A program made the position numbers and the translations under genes. A DNA stretch of 64,000 nt from an uncultured Bacteriovorax sp. (GTDB lineage Bacteria; Bdellovibrionota; Bacteriovoracia; Bacteriovoracales; Bacteriovoracaceae), in NCBI GenBank assembly GCA_946480715.1, contig CAMLKK010000004.1, positions 62,001 to 126,000 on the forward strand. The letters run 5' to 3'. Below, piece after piece: positions 1 to 8,653 of this stretch. The notes under the pieces were generated by a model. It was not told the origin of the DNA. It did not search any database and was given only the letters and a program-made list of their open reading frames with translations. Every line of letters begins with the position of its first letter. Within the stretch, counting starts at the first letter, position 1.

Positions 1-1746
1 GATGTTATGATCGCTCACAAATGGTAAATCGCCAAACATTCTTTTCTTTTCTGAGAGATCAACTAGCGGAGAAGCTGAGTCTTCAATCTCGATGTCAGTT
101 ATAACATGCGCCTTTGGGTTGTAAAGAACCGCGCGCTCAACACAAAGACGAAGTTCTTTTATGTTACCTGGCCAGTCATACTTTTTAAGTTTGTCCATAA
201 GCTTTGGAGCAAATGACTTAAGGAGTAGACCTTGTTTTTTACATTCTGCTTTCAAGAAATAATCAACGAGAAGATCAACGTCATCTGCGCGACGACGAAG
301 AGGCTCGATGAAGACAGTTGCTTTTGAAATGCATTCGTAAAGCTCACGGTCGAAATCTCCGCTTGCTACGAGAACACCTAAATCTCTTGTTGTCGTTGCA
401 ACAATACGCACATCCATACTGAACTTAGTATCAGGAATGTGACGGTCTCTAAAAACTTGCATCAGTTTCTTTTGGTTCTTAAGTGAAAGGGCCCAGATCT
501 CATGCAACTGAACTGTTCCACCTTGGCAGCTAATCAGCTTACATTCTTTTTCATCTGGTCCAAAAAGTTGAACACCAACTGCATCTTGATCTTTATCTGC
601 ACAATGGATAATTTCAAACGATTTCAAACCACGCTGGCCTTCAACGTGAAGGATTTTTGCATAAAGAGACTTCCCTACACCACGCTCACCATGGATGAGC
701 ACAGGGGCTTCGATATCTTTAAGTTTAACGATGGTACTTCTTAAAGAAGCCACGTGAGGCACTTTACCAATCAGTGCGTTCTTTCTATCAAATGGATTCG
801 AAAAACGTCTGATAAGCGATTTATCCGACATTGGCGTGAAGTTATAGAATACTGATGAGAAGATTAGCGAGAGAACTTTCATCGTCTTCTCATCTTCGAT
901 TGTAAATCTATCTTCATTACGTTTATTCAGAACTTCAATAACACCGATGATTTTATCTTCACGGTTATGAATAGGATGACAAATAATCGACTTCGTTTCG
1001 AAACCTAACTTTTTATCGAAGGCCTCATTGAAACGTGTACTATCATGAACAGTATCGATGTTAAGAGCAACACCTGTTGTAAAAACGGATCCTGCGATAC
1101 CTACACGATAGTCGAATTTTAATTGTTCTTTACGAACTCCAAGCGCACAAACAGCTTCAAGCTCATTTGTTTCCGGATTGATGAGAAATAATGAAGCTCT
1201 TTGAGCATTCAAAATACGGATAACTTCTTCAAGCATTGATTCGATAAATCCTTCTTTATCACCAAAGTGCGTGATGTCTTTGAAGAGAGAAAGAAGAAGT
1301 GAAAAAATTTCAAATCCGTCTGTTGCTTTTGTATAACGCTCTTTAATCGCGGCATCAACGAGACAATCTTTCAATCTCTCGCTTGAAAAACCCATAATGT
1401 AATGTTCAAGGAACTTTGTAATTCCTTTCTCTTCTTCAATCTCCACACCATAAATGATTTTTTGATCATCTAATGTTTGTGAAAACGCTCGAACAACTTT
1501 CCCCGTTAAATCGAGGTGATGTTTTTTATATTGAAGGGAAATTGAAATTTCCTGCCCGACTGAAATTCGCTCATTAGTCGCAAATCCCAAACCAGTTAAG
1601 CTGATATCAATTAATTTAGCATCATCAATATAAAATTCAGGCCCGCGATCGCGCGACATTTGAACCAGAAATCTTAGATCATCCGCCTCTTCAACGGGAA
1701 TACGAAAGGACTGATAGAATTTGAACTCTGAAAAGCTCGCTAACAT
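1..1746 (-). CDS. PilZ-GAF-AAA+ sigma-54-activator-like regulator (3' end outside window)
   Basis: The reading frame is open from ATG at 1746 to the window edge, giving 582 residues without the C-terminus. Seen: a PilZ-like N-terminal part (about residues 10-120), a GAF-like domain (about 150-290), then a bacterial enhancer-binding-protein AAA+ domain. The Walker A sequence is GERGVGKS (about 353-360). The second acidic motif reads VQLHEIW, so the usual Asp is His. The PLRRRADDVDLL and WPGNIKEL motifs typical of the family are present. The GAFTGA loop, which contacts sigma-54 in true activators, is missing: sequence runs from LFGPDEKE almost directly to the GGT..HEI segment. PilZ suggests c-di-GMP binding and GAF a small-ligand input. 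It may regulate without sigma-54, or act as a non-transcriptional AAA+ protein. A DNA-binding C-terminus, if any, is outside the window. Confidence 0.85.
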   Translation of the reverse strand, partial: MLASFSEFKFYQSFRIPVEEADDLRFLVQMSRDRGPEFYIDDAKLIDISLTGLGFATNERISVGQEISISLQYKKHHLDLTGKVVRAFSQTLDDQKIIYGVEIEEEKGITKFLEHYIMGFSSERLKDCLVDAAIKERYTKATDGFEIFSLLLSLFKDITHFGDKEGFIESMLEEVIRILNAQRASLFLINPETNELEAVCALGVRKEQLKFDYRVGIAGSVFTTGVALNIDTVHDSTRFNEAFDKKLGFETKSIICHPIHNREDKIIGVIEVLNKRNEDRFTIEDEKTMKVLSLIFSSVFYNFTPMSDKSLIRRFSNPFDRKNALIGKVPHVASLRSTIVKLKDIEAPVLIHGERGVGKSLYAKILHVEGQRGLKSFEIIHCADKDQDAVGVQLFGPDEKECKLISCQGGTVQLHEIWALSLKNQKKLMQVFRDRHIPDTKFSMDVRIVATTTRDLGVLVASGDFDRELYECISKATVFIEPLRRRADDVDLLVDYFLKAECKKQGLLLKSFAPKLMDKLKKYDWPGNIKELRLCVERAVLYNPKAHVITDIEIEDSASPLVDLSEKKRMFGDLPFVSDHNI

Positions 1747-1866
1747 GCGTGACTCCCTCGTTAATAGAGCATTGAAAACAACAACACTTGAGAGTCTTAT
1801 CGATCAAAACAGGCAAAAACTTGAGTTTTTGCCCATTTTCATTTGCACTTTTTTATTCAGAAGAGA

Positions 1867-2922
1867 TTAATTTGGCGAAGTTGCAGGAATTGCTGGAATG
1901 GCATTAGCTGGATTGTCATCAATCTCGTTTGCGCGAGCAATGTTCTGGCGAATGTTGTGAACAATCGCATTGTGCATGGCCGACTTAAATAGTTTCCAAT
2001 ATTCATCATTCTTGCTTGGATCAGATGATGGCAACTCTAACGTAAAGGTCGGAATGTTTCTTTCCTGGCCCGCCCAGTTACCAAGTGATCCTGGAAAAAA
2101 AGGATAGTCTTTTATTTTGTATCCCGAAGCATCTTTGGACATTTGAATCAAAAGCTCTTGGGCCTTGTTGCCGTCCAAACCATTTGTTGCGGCCATGCTT
2201 GGTCCATCATAATCAAGCAATGTGAGTGGCGAGTGAACAGAGACAATTTTATCAGGATTAAAACGCTTGATGAGGTTTACCTGGAAAACTGTTTCAGGTT
2301 CACTTAATGATTTTGTTCCCGGATTTCTGCGTTTGTCTTTTCTAAATTTCGACATCCAGATCTGGCGTGCTTCAAGTTGCCAGTCCTTAGTCGGGAAATT
2401 GCGGTTAACGTCTACTCCACGAGCATTCACGCGTGTCGGTTTTTTCTTAAAGTAAGAATCTGGATTAACCAAAGGGGCCACAAGCACCACTTTGTTATGA
2501 AAATCTTTTTTCACTCTCTCTGGATCAGAGAAAGCTTCACGAAGATAATACATAAGATCGAAACAAAATTTTACAGGTGTGATTTCATCACCGTGAACAC
2601 CACACATAACAACTGTTACATCTTTTTCTTTAAAGCTAGGCTTCTCTTCATCACTCACGTCACCGAATGTTGTCCACATCAGCGGGTCACCTAAAACTGA
2701 ATTACGATAATGTTCCCATTTAAAAGATTCGCACTGGCTTTGCTCCCAACCGAATTTTTTAAAACTTTTATCTAACTTTGAGCAATAAGTTTTAAGTTCA
2801 GCGCTTTGGACGATTGGTTCTTGTCCTTGTCCTTGTCCTTGGCCTTGTCCGTTTTGCGCTAGAGCAACTGCGGGTAAAAGGAAAACAAACCTAAATAGAA
2901 TTAATAAATGACGAAATTTCAT
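1867..2922 (-). CDS. Secreted M14-family zinc carboxypeptidase
   Basis: A zinc peptidase of the M14 carboxypeptidase superfamily, likely acting on short peptides or murein peptides in the periplasm. The ATG at 2922 is chosen because it directly precedes a good signal peptide (residues 1-22, ending ALA) and lies just downstream of a promoter; an in-frame ATG at 2961 would place the promoter inside the gene. Seen: zinc ligands H108 and E111 in the HGDE motif, the third ligand H228 in SVHSP, the substrate-binding NRNFP motif (171-175) and the likely catalytic E294 in FTLELP. A short Gly-Gln repeat (25-32) follows the signal peptide. The gene is divergent from a RimK-like ligase. Substrate is unknown. 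Confidence 0.85.
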   Translation of the reverse strand: MKFRHLLILFRFVFLLPAVALAQNGQGQGQGQGQEPIVQSAELKTYCSKLDKSFKKFGWEQSQCESFKWEHYRNSVLGDPLMWTTFGDVSDEEKPSFKEKDVTVVMCGVHGDEITPVKFCFDLMYYLREAFSDPERVKKDFHNKVVLVAPLVNPDSYFKKKPTRVNARGVDVNRNFPTKDWQLEARQIWMSKFRKDKRRNPGTKSLSEPETVFQVNLIKRFNPDKIVSVHSPLTLLDYDGPSMAATNGLDGNKAQELLIQMSKDASGYKIKDYPFFPGSLGNWAGQERNIPTFTLELPSSDPSKNDEYWKLFKSAMHNAIVHNIRQNIARANEIDDNPANAIPAIPATSPN

Positions 2923-2931
2923 AATGGCGAT

Positions 2932-2961
2932 ATTATAACTAGGTTTGATCTTCGATTTCAA
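2932..2961 (-). promoter_or_regulatory. Sigma-70-type promoter of the M14 peptidase gene
   Basis: On the - strand TTGAAA (2956-2961) and TATAAT (2932-2937) are separated by 18 bases. Transcription would start near 2925, only a few bases before the ATG at 2922, so the message would be almost leaderless. No Shine-Dalgarno sequence precedes that ATG. Confidence 0.6.
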
Positions 2962-2981
2962 TTCTTTTCGGCCTGACTGAT

Positions 2982-3839
2982 ATGATTAAAAAAGACTTCA
3001 TTGTAGCAAGTAGGAATCAAAACCTTTTCACTAGCAAACGTTTACTGGAAGAAGCTGCTCGGTTAGGGCTAAAGTCCCAGTGGATCAATCCCTATCAATT
3101 TGCTCTTCCCCTTTTGAAGAGTACTACAAAAGAAGGCATCTATTTCCATCGCTCTACTGGAACGAACTATGACGATTTTGATCTCATCGTCTCGGAGGCA
3201 CACGCTCAAGCTGGCTTTCAGGTCAGTAATCCTGTTGCTGCTATCAAAGATCTGCGAGCAAAAGATCTTCAGTGGCTTTTTATGCAAAAGCACTCACTTC
3301 CTGCAATTGAAACTCTCCTCTACCGCGGGACACTTTCTGAACACTCTCTCGCTCAACTGAACAAATGGACTAAAAAAGATGATCGTCTCATTTTAAAAAT
3401 GGTTCGAGGAAACCAAGGTATCGGTGTCAACTTACTTCGAGGTCTCCCGTCACTTTTAAGTTTGCTTGAAACTTTTCAGGCCATGAACGATCAACGTTTC
3501 ATTATTCAGCCCTACATCGAACACAAAAAAGAATGGCGAATGCTCATGCAAAAAGACCGAGCTCTCGTTGTTATGGAAAAAAAATTAAGCGCGGATGATT
3601 TTAGAGGAAACGCCAAGAGATCGACTCCAAAGATTCTAAAAAAATGTCCCCTTCTCTTGGAAGAACTCGCCGTCAAAGCTTCCCGCTTCTCAGGTCTGGA
3701 TTATGCGGGTATTGATATTCTGGAAGATAGTCAGGGTGTTTTTCGTGTACTTGAAATAAATCCGGTCGCGGGTTTCGAACATGCAGAAGAACTCTCGGGC
3801 AAAAACATTGCCCGAGAACTCATTACTCCATTCTTATAA
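2982..3839 (+). CDS. RimK-like ATP-grasp ligase
   Basis: An ATP-grasp enzyme of the RimK / glutathione-synthetase-like group, which joins an amino acid or peptide to a carboxylate via an acyl-phosphate. Seen in 285 residues: ATP-binding K139, the glycine-rich loop RGNQGIG (142-148), and the metal-binding residues D245 and E258-N260 (EINP) near the C-terminus. No signal peptide, so cytoplasmic. It is divergent from the M14 carboxypeptidase, a pairing also known for other ATP-grasp ligases and peptidases that add and remove residues. The last 6 bases overlap the convergent PLD gene. The acceptor and the added residue cannot be read from sequence; assignment as RimK itself (ribosomal S6 modification) is not supported. 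Confidence 0.8.
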   Translation: MIKKDFIVASRNQNLFTSKRLLEEAARLGLKSQWINPYQFALPLLKSTTKEGIYFHRSTGTNYDDFDLIVSEAHAQAGFQVSNPVAAIKDLRAKDLQWLFMQKHSLPAIETLLYRGTLSEHSLAQLNKWTKKDDRLILKMVRGNQGIGVNLLRGLPSLLSLLETFQAMNDQRFIIQPYIEHKKEWRMLMQKDRALVVMEKKLSADDFRGNAKRSTPKILKKCPLLLEELAVKASRFSGLDYAGIDILEDSQGVFRVLEINPVAGFEHAEELSGKNIARELITPFL

Positions 3840-5303
3840 AAGGTAATCAAAAAGATTCGAAGGAATTTTTAGTAAGTAATAAAGCACTTTTTTCGTAAAT
3901 CCTACTTGATAGAATTCTGCTTTATTAACATCTTCATCTGAATCAAGGTGAAGACTTTCATTAATTCGCGATTGGATATCTTCTTTTACTTTCGCTGCAA
4001 AGTCTTTGTTATTCTCACATGTGATTGTCATTTCAACGTTGAAGTTTGCTGAGCGTGGATCAACGTTAAATGTTCCGATCACAACATCTTTGTCATCAAA
4101 TACAAATGTCTTCGCATGAACACCAAAGCGAGCTTCTCCTGACATTTCCGGAATAACCTGATAATCTTTTGGTCTATTCCCTTTGAAAATATGCGTTTCA
4201 AGTCCTTTATGGATCCATTTTTTAATGATTGTATCAAACACAGTGTAAACGTAGATTGCATCCGTTGAATTCAAACTGTTCGTTAATACTGTCACTGGAA
4301 CTTTTTTAGATAGTGCTGTCTCCAGCGATTTTTTCAATTCATCATTAACAATGAAGTATGGTGAATCGATAATCACTGACGATGTTGCGTTTTCAATTCT
4401 GCCGAAAAGATCGTGCTTAAGAATACGATTCTTTTTACGATTTTCCTTATTAGCATCTGGATATTCAGATTGATAAACAAGAGATGAACATGATGTTCTG
4501 TACTCAGAACCTAGTATCTCCAATCCTTTTGAGCGAATAAGATCAGTTTGTTTGGCATCTGTTCCACTCACAAATTTTTTAGCGGCTGCCACTTTCTCTT
4601 CCCATCTTTGCAGATCATAACGGTAAGCATGCTCATCTTGTCCGCTATCACGCATATATTTGCCGTCATTTAAATCTGGTTTTTCATCACGGGCCACGCG
4701 TTCACTTTTATCTGAAGAGAACACTTTATCAAAAGTGATTTGCATATCATTTACCGCTGCTCCCGTAAGGTGAACATCGCGATCTAGGAAGTTGTATTCG
4801 TGGCTTAGATCAAAATATTCGTCACCAATGTTTCTTCCTCCCGTAATGGCCTCTACTCCATCAACGATAAGAACTTTACGGTGATTGCGGTACTGACCAG
4901 AAAAAGCATTCAAGGAAGATGTTGTATTGAAATATTTAACTTCGACTCCTGCTTTTTCTAATTCATGTGCATAGAAAGGTGAAAGGTCACTTTTCACCAT
5001 GAAATAATCAAGAAGCATTCTCACCTTCACCCCTTGGCGAGCTTTTTTGAGAAGGACTTCGGTAAAAAGTTTTGCTGATTTATCTGTTCTATAAATGAAG
5101 TATTCAATATCAATCGACTTCTGTGCTCTCTCCATCATTTGCAGTCTTTCTTCTAAAGACGCCAGACCATTATTTAAAAGAAGTAGTTTGTGTTCAGACA
5201 CGTGACGGATCTTAAAGGGATCGAGGCCTTGAGCAAAAGCAGGACTCATCGAAGTGAGAGTCATAAGTGTGGCAAGGAGAAGAGTCTTTGCTGGCATCTG
5301 CAT
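3834..5303 (-). CDS. Secreted phospholipase D / cardiolipin synthase-like protein
   Basis: A PLD-superfamily enzyme of 489 residues with a cleavable signal peptide (residues 1-25, ending AFA-Q), so it works in the periplasm or outside the cell. Both HKD motifs are intact: H141-K143-D148 (HRKVLIVDG, followed by GGRNIGDEYF) and H396-K398-D403 (HAKTFVFDD, followed by GTFNVDPRS). This arrangement fits periplasmic cardiolipin-synthase-like (ClsC/YmdC-type) proteins or secreted phospholipases. The start at 5303 is supported by AAGGA 8 bases upstream. A role in prey or host lipid attack is possible but inferred only from the export signal. Confidence 0.85.
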   Translation of the reverse strand: MQMPAKTLLLATLMTLTSMSPAFAQGLDPFKIRHVSEHKLLLLNNGLASLEERLQMMERAQKSIDIEYFIYRTDKSAKLFTEVLLKKARQGVKVRMLLDYFMVKSDLSPFYAHELEKAGVEVKYFNTTSSLNAFSGQYRNHRKVLIVDGVEAITGGRNIGDEYFDLSHEYNFLDRDVHLTGAAVNDMQITFDKVFSSDKSERVARDEKPDLNDGKYMRDSGQDEHAYRYDLQRWEEKVAAAKKFVSGTDAKQTDLIRSKGLEILGSEYRTSCSSLVYQSEYPDANKENRKKNRILKHDLFGRIENATSSVIIDSPYFIVNDELKKSLETALSKKVPVTVLTNSLNSTDAIYVYTVFDTIIKKWIHKGLETHIFKGNRPKDYQVIPEMSGEARFGVHAKTFVFDDKDVVIGTFNVDPRSANFNVEMTITCENNKDFAAKVKEDIQSRINESLHLDSDEDVNKAEFYQVGFTKKVLYYLLKIPSNLFDYLL

Positions 5304-5456
5304 AAAAGCTTCCTTTTAAAGTTTACGATTTTTCCCATTTTAAGGCCTGGAGGCGGCCAAAAGTGGTCACCGTGAAAAATTTTCGGCCCCTGTAGTGGGA
5401 TTTGACACCCGTGATTACATAGACTTAGGTAGTTTGTTGAAATTTTAGATTTTTGT

Positions 5457-5485
5457 TTGAACTGCCATACTTTTGCTCTTATACT
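5457..5485 (+). promoter_or_regulatory. Sigma-70-type promoter of the bfd-bfr operon
   Basis: TTGAAC (5457-5462) and TATACT (5480-5485) are separated by 17 bases, followed by AGGAAGA about 10 bases before the bfd ATG. Predicted 5' leader is about 18 bases. No clear Fur-box palindrome was seen. Confidence 0.6.
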
Positions 5486-5509
5486 AAGACAGAAGGAAGA
5501 AACAAAACC

Positions 5510-5707
5510 ATGTACATCTGCATATGCAAAGGAATTACGGAAAAGATGCTGCTAGACCAAGCTAGTGGGCCTAACCGTAATGAAAAAGAAATCCTGAAAA
5601 ATCTCGGTATCGGCGACGACTGTGGTTCTTGCGTCGTAGACGCTGTTAAAAAAATTCTCGATGGTCAAAGCGTTTTAGATTCCAAATCCCAAAAATCACA
5701 ATCATAA
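5510..5707 (+). CDS. bfd: Bacterioferritin-associated ferredoxin
   Basis: A 65-residue [2Fe-2S] ferredoxin that reduces bacterioferritin to release stored iron. The ATG at 5510 (AGGAAGA upstream, downstream of a good promoter) is chosen over an in-frame ATG at 5453, which overlaps the promoter. Cluster ligands C4, C6, C38 and C41 are in the family pattern CxC...CxxC (CICKGIT and DDCGSC). It is the first gene of a bfd-bfr-MBL operon, 35 bases ahead of bfr, so partner and function agree. The length is typical of the family. Confidence 0.93.
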   Translation: MYICICKGITEKMLLDQASGPNRNEKEILKNLGIGDDCGSCVVDAVKKILDGQSVLDSKSQKSQS

Positions 5708-5742
5708 TATTCCCAACTTCACACTAGTTTCAGGAGAAACCC

Positions 5743-6225
5743 ATGAAAGGTAGCCAGGCGATCATTGACGCCCTCAACTCTGTTTTGACTAAAGAACTCA
5801 CGGCCATTAATCAGTACTTTCTTCATGCTCGCATGTTGCAAAACTGGGGACTCGAAAAATTAGGTCGTCTTGAATACAAAGCTTCAATTGATGAAATGAA
5901 ACACGCTGATGAAATCATCAAGCGCATTCTTTTTCTTGAAGGCCTTCCTAATTTGCAAAAAATTGATCGCATCAGAATCGGACAAACTGTTCAAGAGGTT
6001 TTAGAAGCAGATCTGCAAGTTGAAAACGAAGCTGTTCCACATCTTAAAACATGTATTCAATTAGCTGAAAAAGAATTCGATTATGTTTCACGCGATTTGT
6101 TCCTACACATTCTTGCGAGTGAAGAAGAGCATGTTGATTGGCTAGAAACTCAACTTGGACTGCTTAAGTCTGTTGGGCTTCAGAACTATCTTCAAAGCCA
6201 GATAGAGATGGAGAAAGGTTCTTAG
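5743..6225 (+). CDS. bfr: Bacterioferritin
   Basis: Iron-storage protein forming a haem-containing 24-mer; its ferroxidase centre oxidises Fe(II). The 160-residue length is standard. Seen: ferroxidase ligands E18, E51, H54 and the second-half EEEH motif (about 127-130), and haem-ligand M52. ATG follows AGGAG. It lies between bfd and an MBL hydrolase whose GTG start overlaps the bfr stop codon by one base, so the three are translationally coupled. Confidence 0.97.
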   Translation: MKGSQAIIDALNSVLTKELTAINQYFLHARMLQNWGLEKLGRLEYKASIDEMKHADEIIKRILFLEGLPNLQKIDRIRIGQTVQEVLEADLQVENEAVPHLKTCIQLAEKEFDYVSRDLFLHILASEEEHVDWLETQLGLLKSVGLQNYLQSQIEMEKGS

Positions 6226-6890
6226 TGGAACTAAAAAAGAACTCACTAATATTAGTCAGCTTCCCCGTCGGCAGTTACCAATGTAACTGCTCTATTCTTT
6301 ATTCAGAAAAAACGCGGGAAGCGATTATTATTGATCCAGGAAATGATCATACTTTCATCCTGAAAAAAATTAGCGATCTCAATCTAAAAGTGAAAAAACT
6401 TTTGCATACACATGCACATTTCGATCACATTGGAAGAAGCACTGAAGTGGCCAACGCCACAGGGGCAACTCTGCATCTTCATAAAGGCGATCAGTTTCTT
6501 TACGAAGCCCTACCGATGCAAGGAACTTTTTTTCGTCAAATAGTAGGCACACCAAAAGCAATCGACAGTTATCTGGAAGATGGTGAAGAATTCGGTTTCG
6601 AAGATCCGGAATTCAAAAATTTTCTCAAAACGATTCATACGCCGGGACACACTCCAGGATCATGCAGTTTTTACACTGAATACTTTGATACACCTCAATT
6701 GTTCGCTGGAGATACTCTTTTTCAACAAAGTATTGGCCGAACTGATTTACCAGGTGGGGATTCGAATCTCATCATTAAATCAATTAAGTCTCGTCTCCTC
6801 ATTCTTCCGGATGAAACAAACGTCATTGCCGGTCACGGGCCGGATACAAGAATTTACGACGAAAAAAAATATAATCCATTCGTAAAATAA
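6225..6890 (+). CDS. MBL-fold hydrolase, glyoxalase II-like
   Basis: A metallo-beta-lactamase-fold hydrolase of 221 residues, in the GloB/YcbL group (thioesterases such as hydroxyacylglutathione hydrolase). Metal ligands are complete: H63, H65, D67, H68 (THAHFDH), H142 (HTPGHTPGS), D163 (AGDTLF) and H204. The GTG start at 6225 overlaps the bfr stop codon. It is shorter than classical glyoxalase II and lacks its C-terminal substrate domain, so the true thioester or persulfide substrate is open. Operon linkage to iron storage may be incidental. Confidence 0.85.
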   Translation: MELKKNSLILVSFPVGSYQCNCSILYSEKTREAIIIDPGNDHTFILKKISDLNLKVKKLLHTHAHFDHIGRSTEVANATGATLHLHKGDQFLYEALPMQGTFFRQIVGTPKAIDSYLEDGEEFGFEDPEFKNFLKTIHTPGHTPGSCSFYTEYFDTPQLFAGDTLFQQSIGRTDLPGGDSNLIIKSIKSRLLILPDETNVIAGHGPDTRIYDEKKYNPFVK

Positions 6891-6894
6891 AAAA

Positions 6895-8520
6895 TTATTT
6901 ATTAACACAATTGTTAATATCATTTTCCTGGCATGAATTGAGCCAGTTGGTTAACAGTTGTTTATCATAAACAATGAAGTTTAAATTAAACTGCGAAATG
7001 GGATAATCAATATTGGAAGGCGACTCAAAAGTAACATATGTAAATTGCGCTTTTTTACTGACGCTCACAGGTTGAAAAGCTCCGCTAACATTAGTCCTCG
7101 GCTCATTAACAAGCTGAAGTCCGATATTTAAATTTTGTCGCATTGACGTAAACCCCTCTAAAAATTGCACAGAAGGACTTAACTCAGGATGGATGATTTG
7201 AGTTGAATTTGGATTTGGTGTGGAGTGAACTCCAATAAACATTTCATGATCAACAACGGCCGCAGCATGAATGTCGAGAAATGCACCAACTCCCGGAGGA
7301 ATGAGAATTCGAATTTTTTTCTGGCCAGTAGATGTCTGCCAGAATGAATTTGGTAAACATGAATTTGAGCTAGTCGTTTGACTTTTCCAAGGATCGCAAC
7401 CAAATGTGCCAGTCAGTTTAAAATAAGCGTATGATGTTCTACCTAGGATAAGAGAATTCTGCACATTCTTGAGATCGCGATATTTTCCCTGTGTTTTGAA
7501 GGCCACATCTTCACTTTGTGGTAATGGAACTGAACCGAAATCTTTTCCAAAAAATGAACCAACATTTGCTCCACCACTACTTCCCCCACAATTTTTTGAA
7601 GTTGTGCGTGCAAACCACTGGTTATAAATATTAGAATCAAGAATTTTAAAAACTGTCGTTACTAAGCTGACTTTAATTTCAAAATTATTTTTATTATAGA
7701 TCCAGACTGTCGCGTATTTTTCTTTTTGATTGAGTGATCCAGTAAACACGGGTGGCATTTTCCCCTGCAATTGACCATCAGTAACTGATGGAATCTGACC
7801 ATGCCCTGCTACAGTCGTGAGTGCCATTCCCCAGTTATGCGACACCAATCGGGTCTCAACACTACCAGCACCTGGAGGAATTATAACCTTAAAAAAAACA
7901 ACCCCGCCCGGAGCAATTTTTAGAGACTGCATAATGGCTTCATTATCATTGGCCATAAAAGAAAAACCAATATCTTGATTATTACTTAAACATTTTCCAA
8001 TACCTGTGAGCTGAGTTTGTTTGGAGTTAATAATTTTAAGTGCACTCGTTTCTGAATTACGTGTATCAAAAACCCCTGCAAAAATACTTCCCGCAAAAAA
8101 TGAACCTTCAGGTTTATCTTTTGCAGATTCAATAGTTGATTCTTCATTGGAGACTGAAGGTGATTTAACAGTCTCAGGCCTTATATCAACCTTATGATAG
8201 CAACCTGTTTGAATTTTTGTCCAACCTGTCAGATCTTGATCTTCACAACCACATGAGTAAAGAATCTGTTCCCCTTTTTCATTAATAAAGTCGCCAGTTG
8301 TACAGGCCATTTTATGGTAGCAACTATTTCCAACATCCACCCAACTTGTTCCAGATGGTTTTGCACATCCACATTGCCAAGCTGTTTTAGTTCCCTGATC
8401 GTTAACGAACTCGCCCGTTTTACAGCTCTCACTTGCTAAAAGTTGCAATGAAAAAAGAAAGGAAATGCCCAGTATTAAGAATAGTCTCCAAGTAACCGTC
8501 TTTAGATTGTTAAGTTCCAT
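6895..8520 (-). CDS. Secreted protein with two Cys-rich repeats and two IPPG-motif domains
   Basis: Not recognised as a known family. ATG 8520 is preferred: AGGT sits 8 bases upstream and a hydrophobic signal segment (residues about 10-30) follows; in-frame starts at 8535 and 8538 are possible. After the signal come two tandem repeats of about 38 residues (33-70 and 73-110), each with pattern CxTG(E/D)F(V/I)N...CGC...W....CYHK. The rest holds two copies of a beta-rich domain marked by I.IPPG (coding at about 7872-7892 and 7287-7309) and ending in D....Y/L..W (for example DSNIYNQWF). The neighbouring gene at 8654 has a third copy. Likely an extracellular or periplasmic adhesion or binding protein, by inference. 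Confidence 0.7.
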   Translation of the reverse strand: MELNNLKTVTWRLFLILGISFLFSLQLLASESCKTGEFVNDQGTKTAWQCGCAKPSGTSWVDVGNSCYHKMACTTGDFINEKGEQILYSCGCEDQDLTGWTKIQTGCYHKVDIRPETVKSPSVSNEESTIESAKDKPEGSFFAGSIFAGVFDTRNSETSALKIINSKQTQLTGIGKCLSNNQDIGFSFMANDNEAIMQSLKIAPGGVVFFKVIIPPGAGSVETRLVSHNWGMALTTVAGHGQIPSVTDGQLQGKMPPVFTGSLNQKEKYATVWIYNKNNFEIKVSLVTTVFKILDSNIYNQWFARTTSKNCGGSSGGANVGSFFGKDFGSVPLPQSEDVAFKTQGKYRDLKNVQNSLILGRTSYAYFKLTGTFGCDPWKSQTTSSNSCLPNSFWQTSTGQKKIRILIPPGVGAFLDIHAAAVVDHEMFIGVHSTPNPNSTQIIHPELSPSVQFLEGFTSMRQNLNIGLQLVNEPRTNVSGAFQPVSVSKKAQFTYVTFESPSNIDYPISQFNLNFIVYDKQLLTNWLNSCQENDINNCVNK

Positions 8521-8653
8521 TTGATCTAACCTCATCAATACTTATTAAAACATTTAATTCGGAATCGTTATCTTTAAAAACGTGTTCTTAAGAATTATTG
8601 GTCAGTTATCAATGTTCTCTATGACGATTATGTGACTCATTAATCGGGCATCT

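Noticed and set aside
2377..2694. 105-codon frame opposite the M14 peptidase gene
   Set aside because: Shadow of the conserved peptidase reading frame.
5402..5430. TTGACA with a possible -10 upstream of the bfd promoter
   Set aside because: The sequence 17 bases downstream (TTAGGT) is a poor -10; the downstream TTGAAC-TATACT pair is better.
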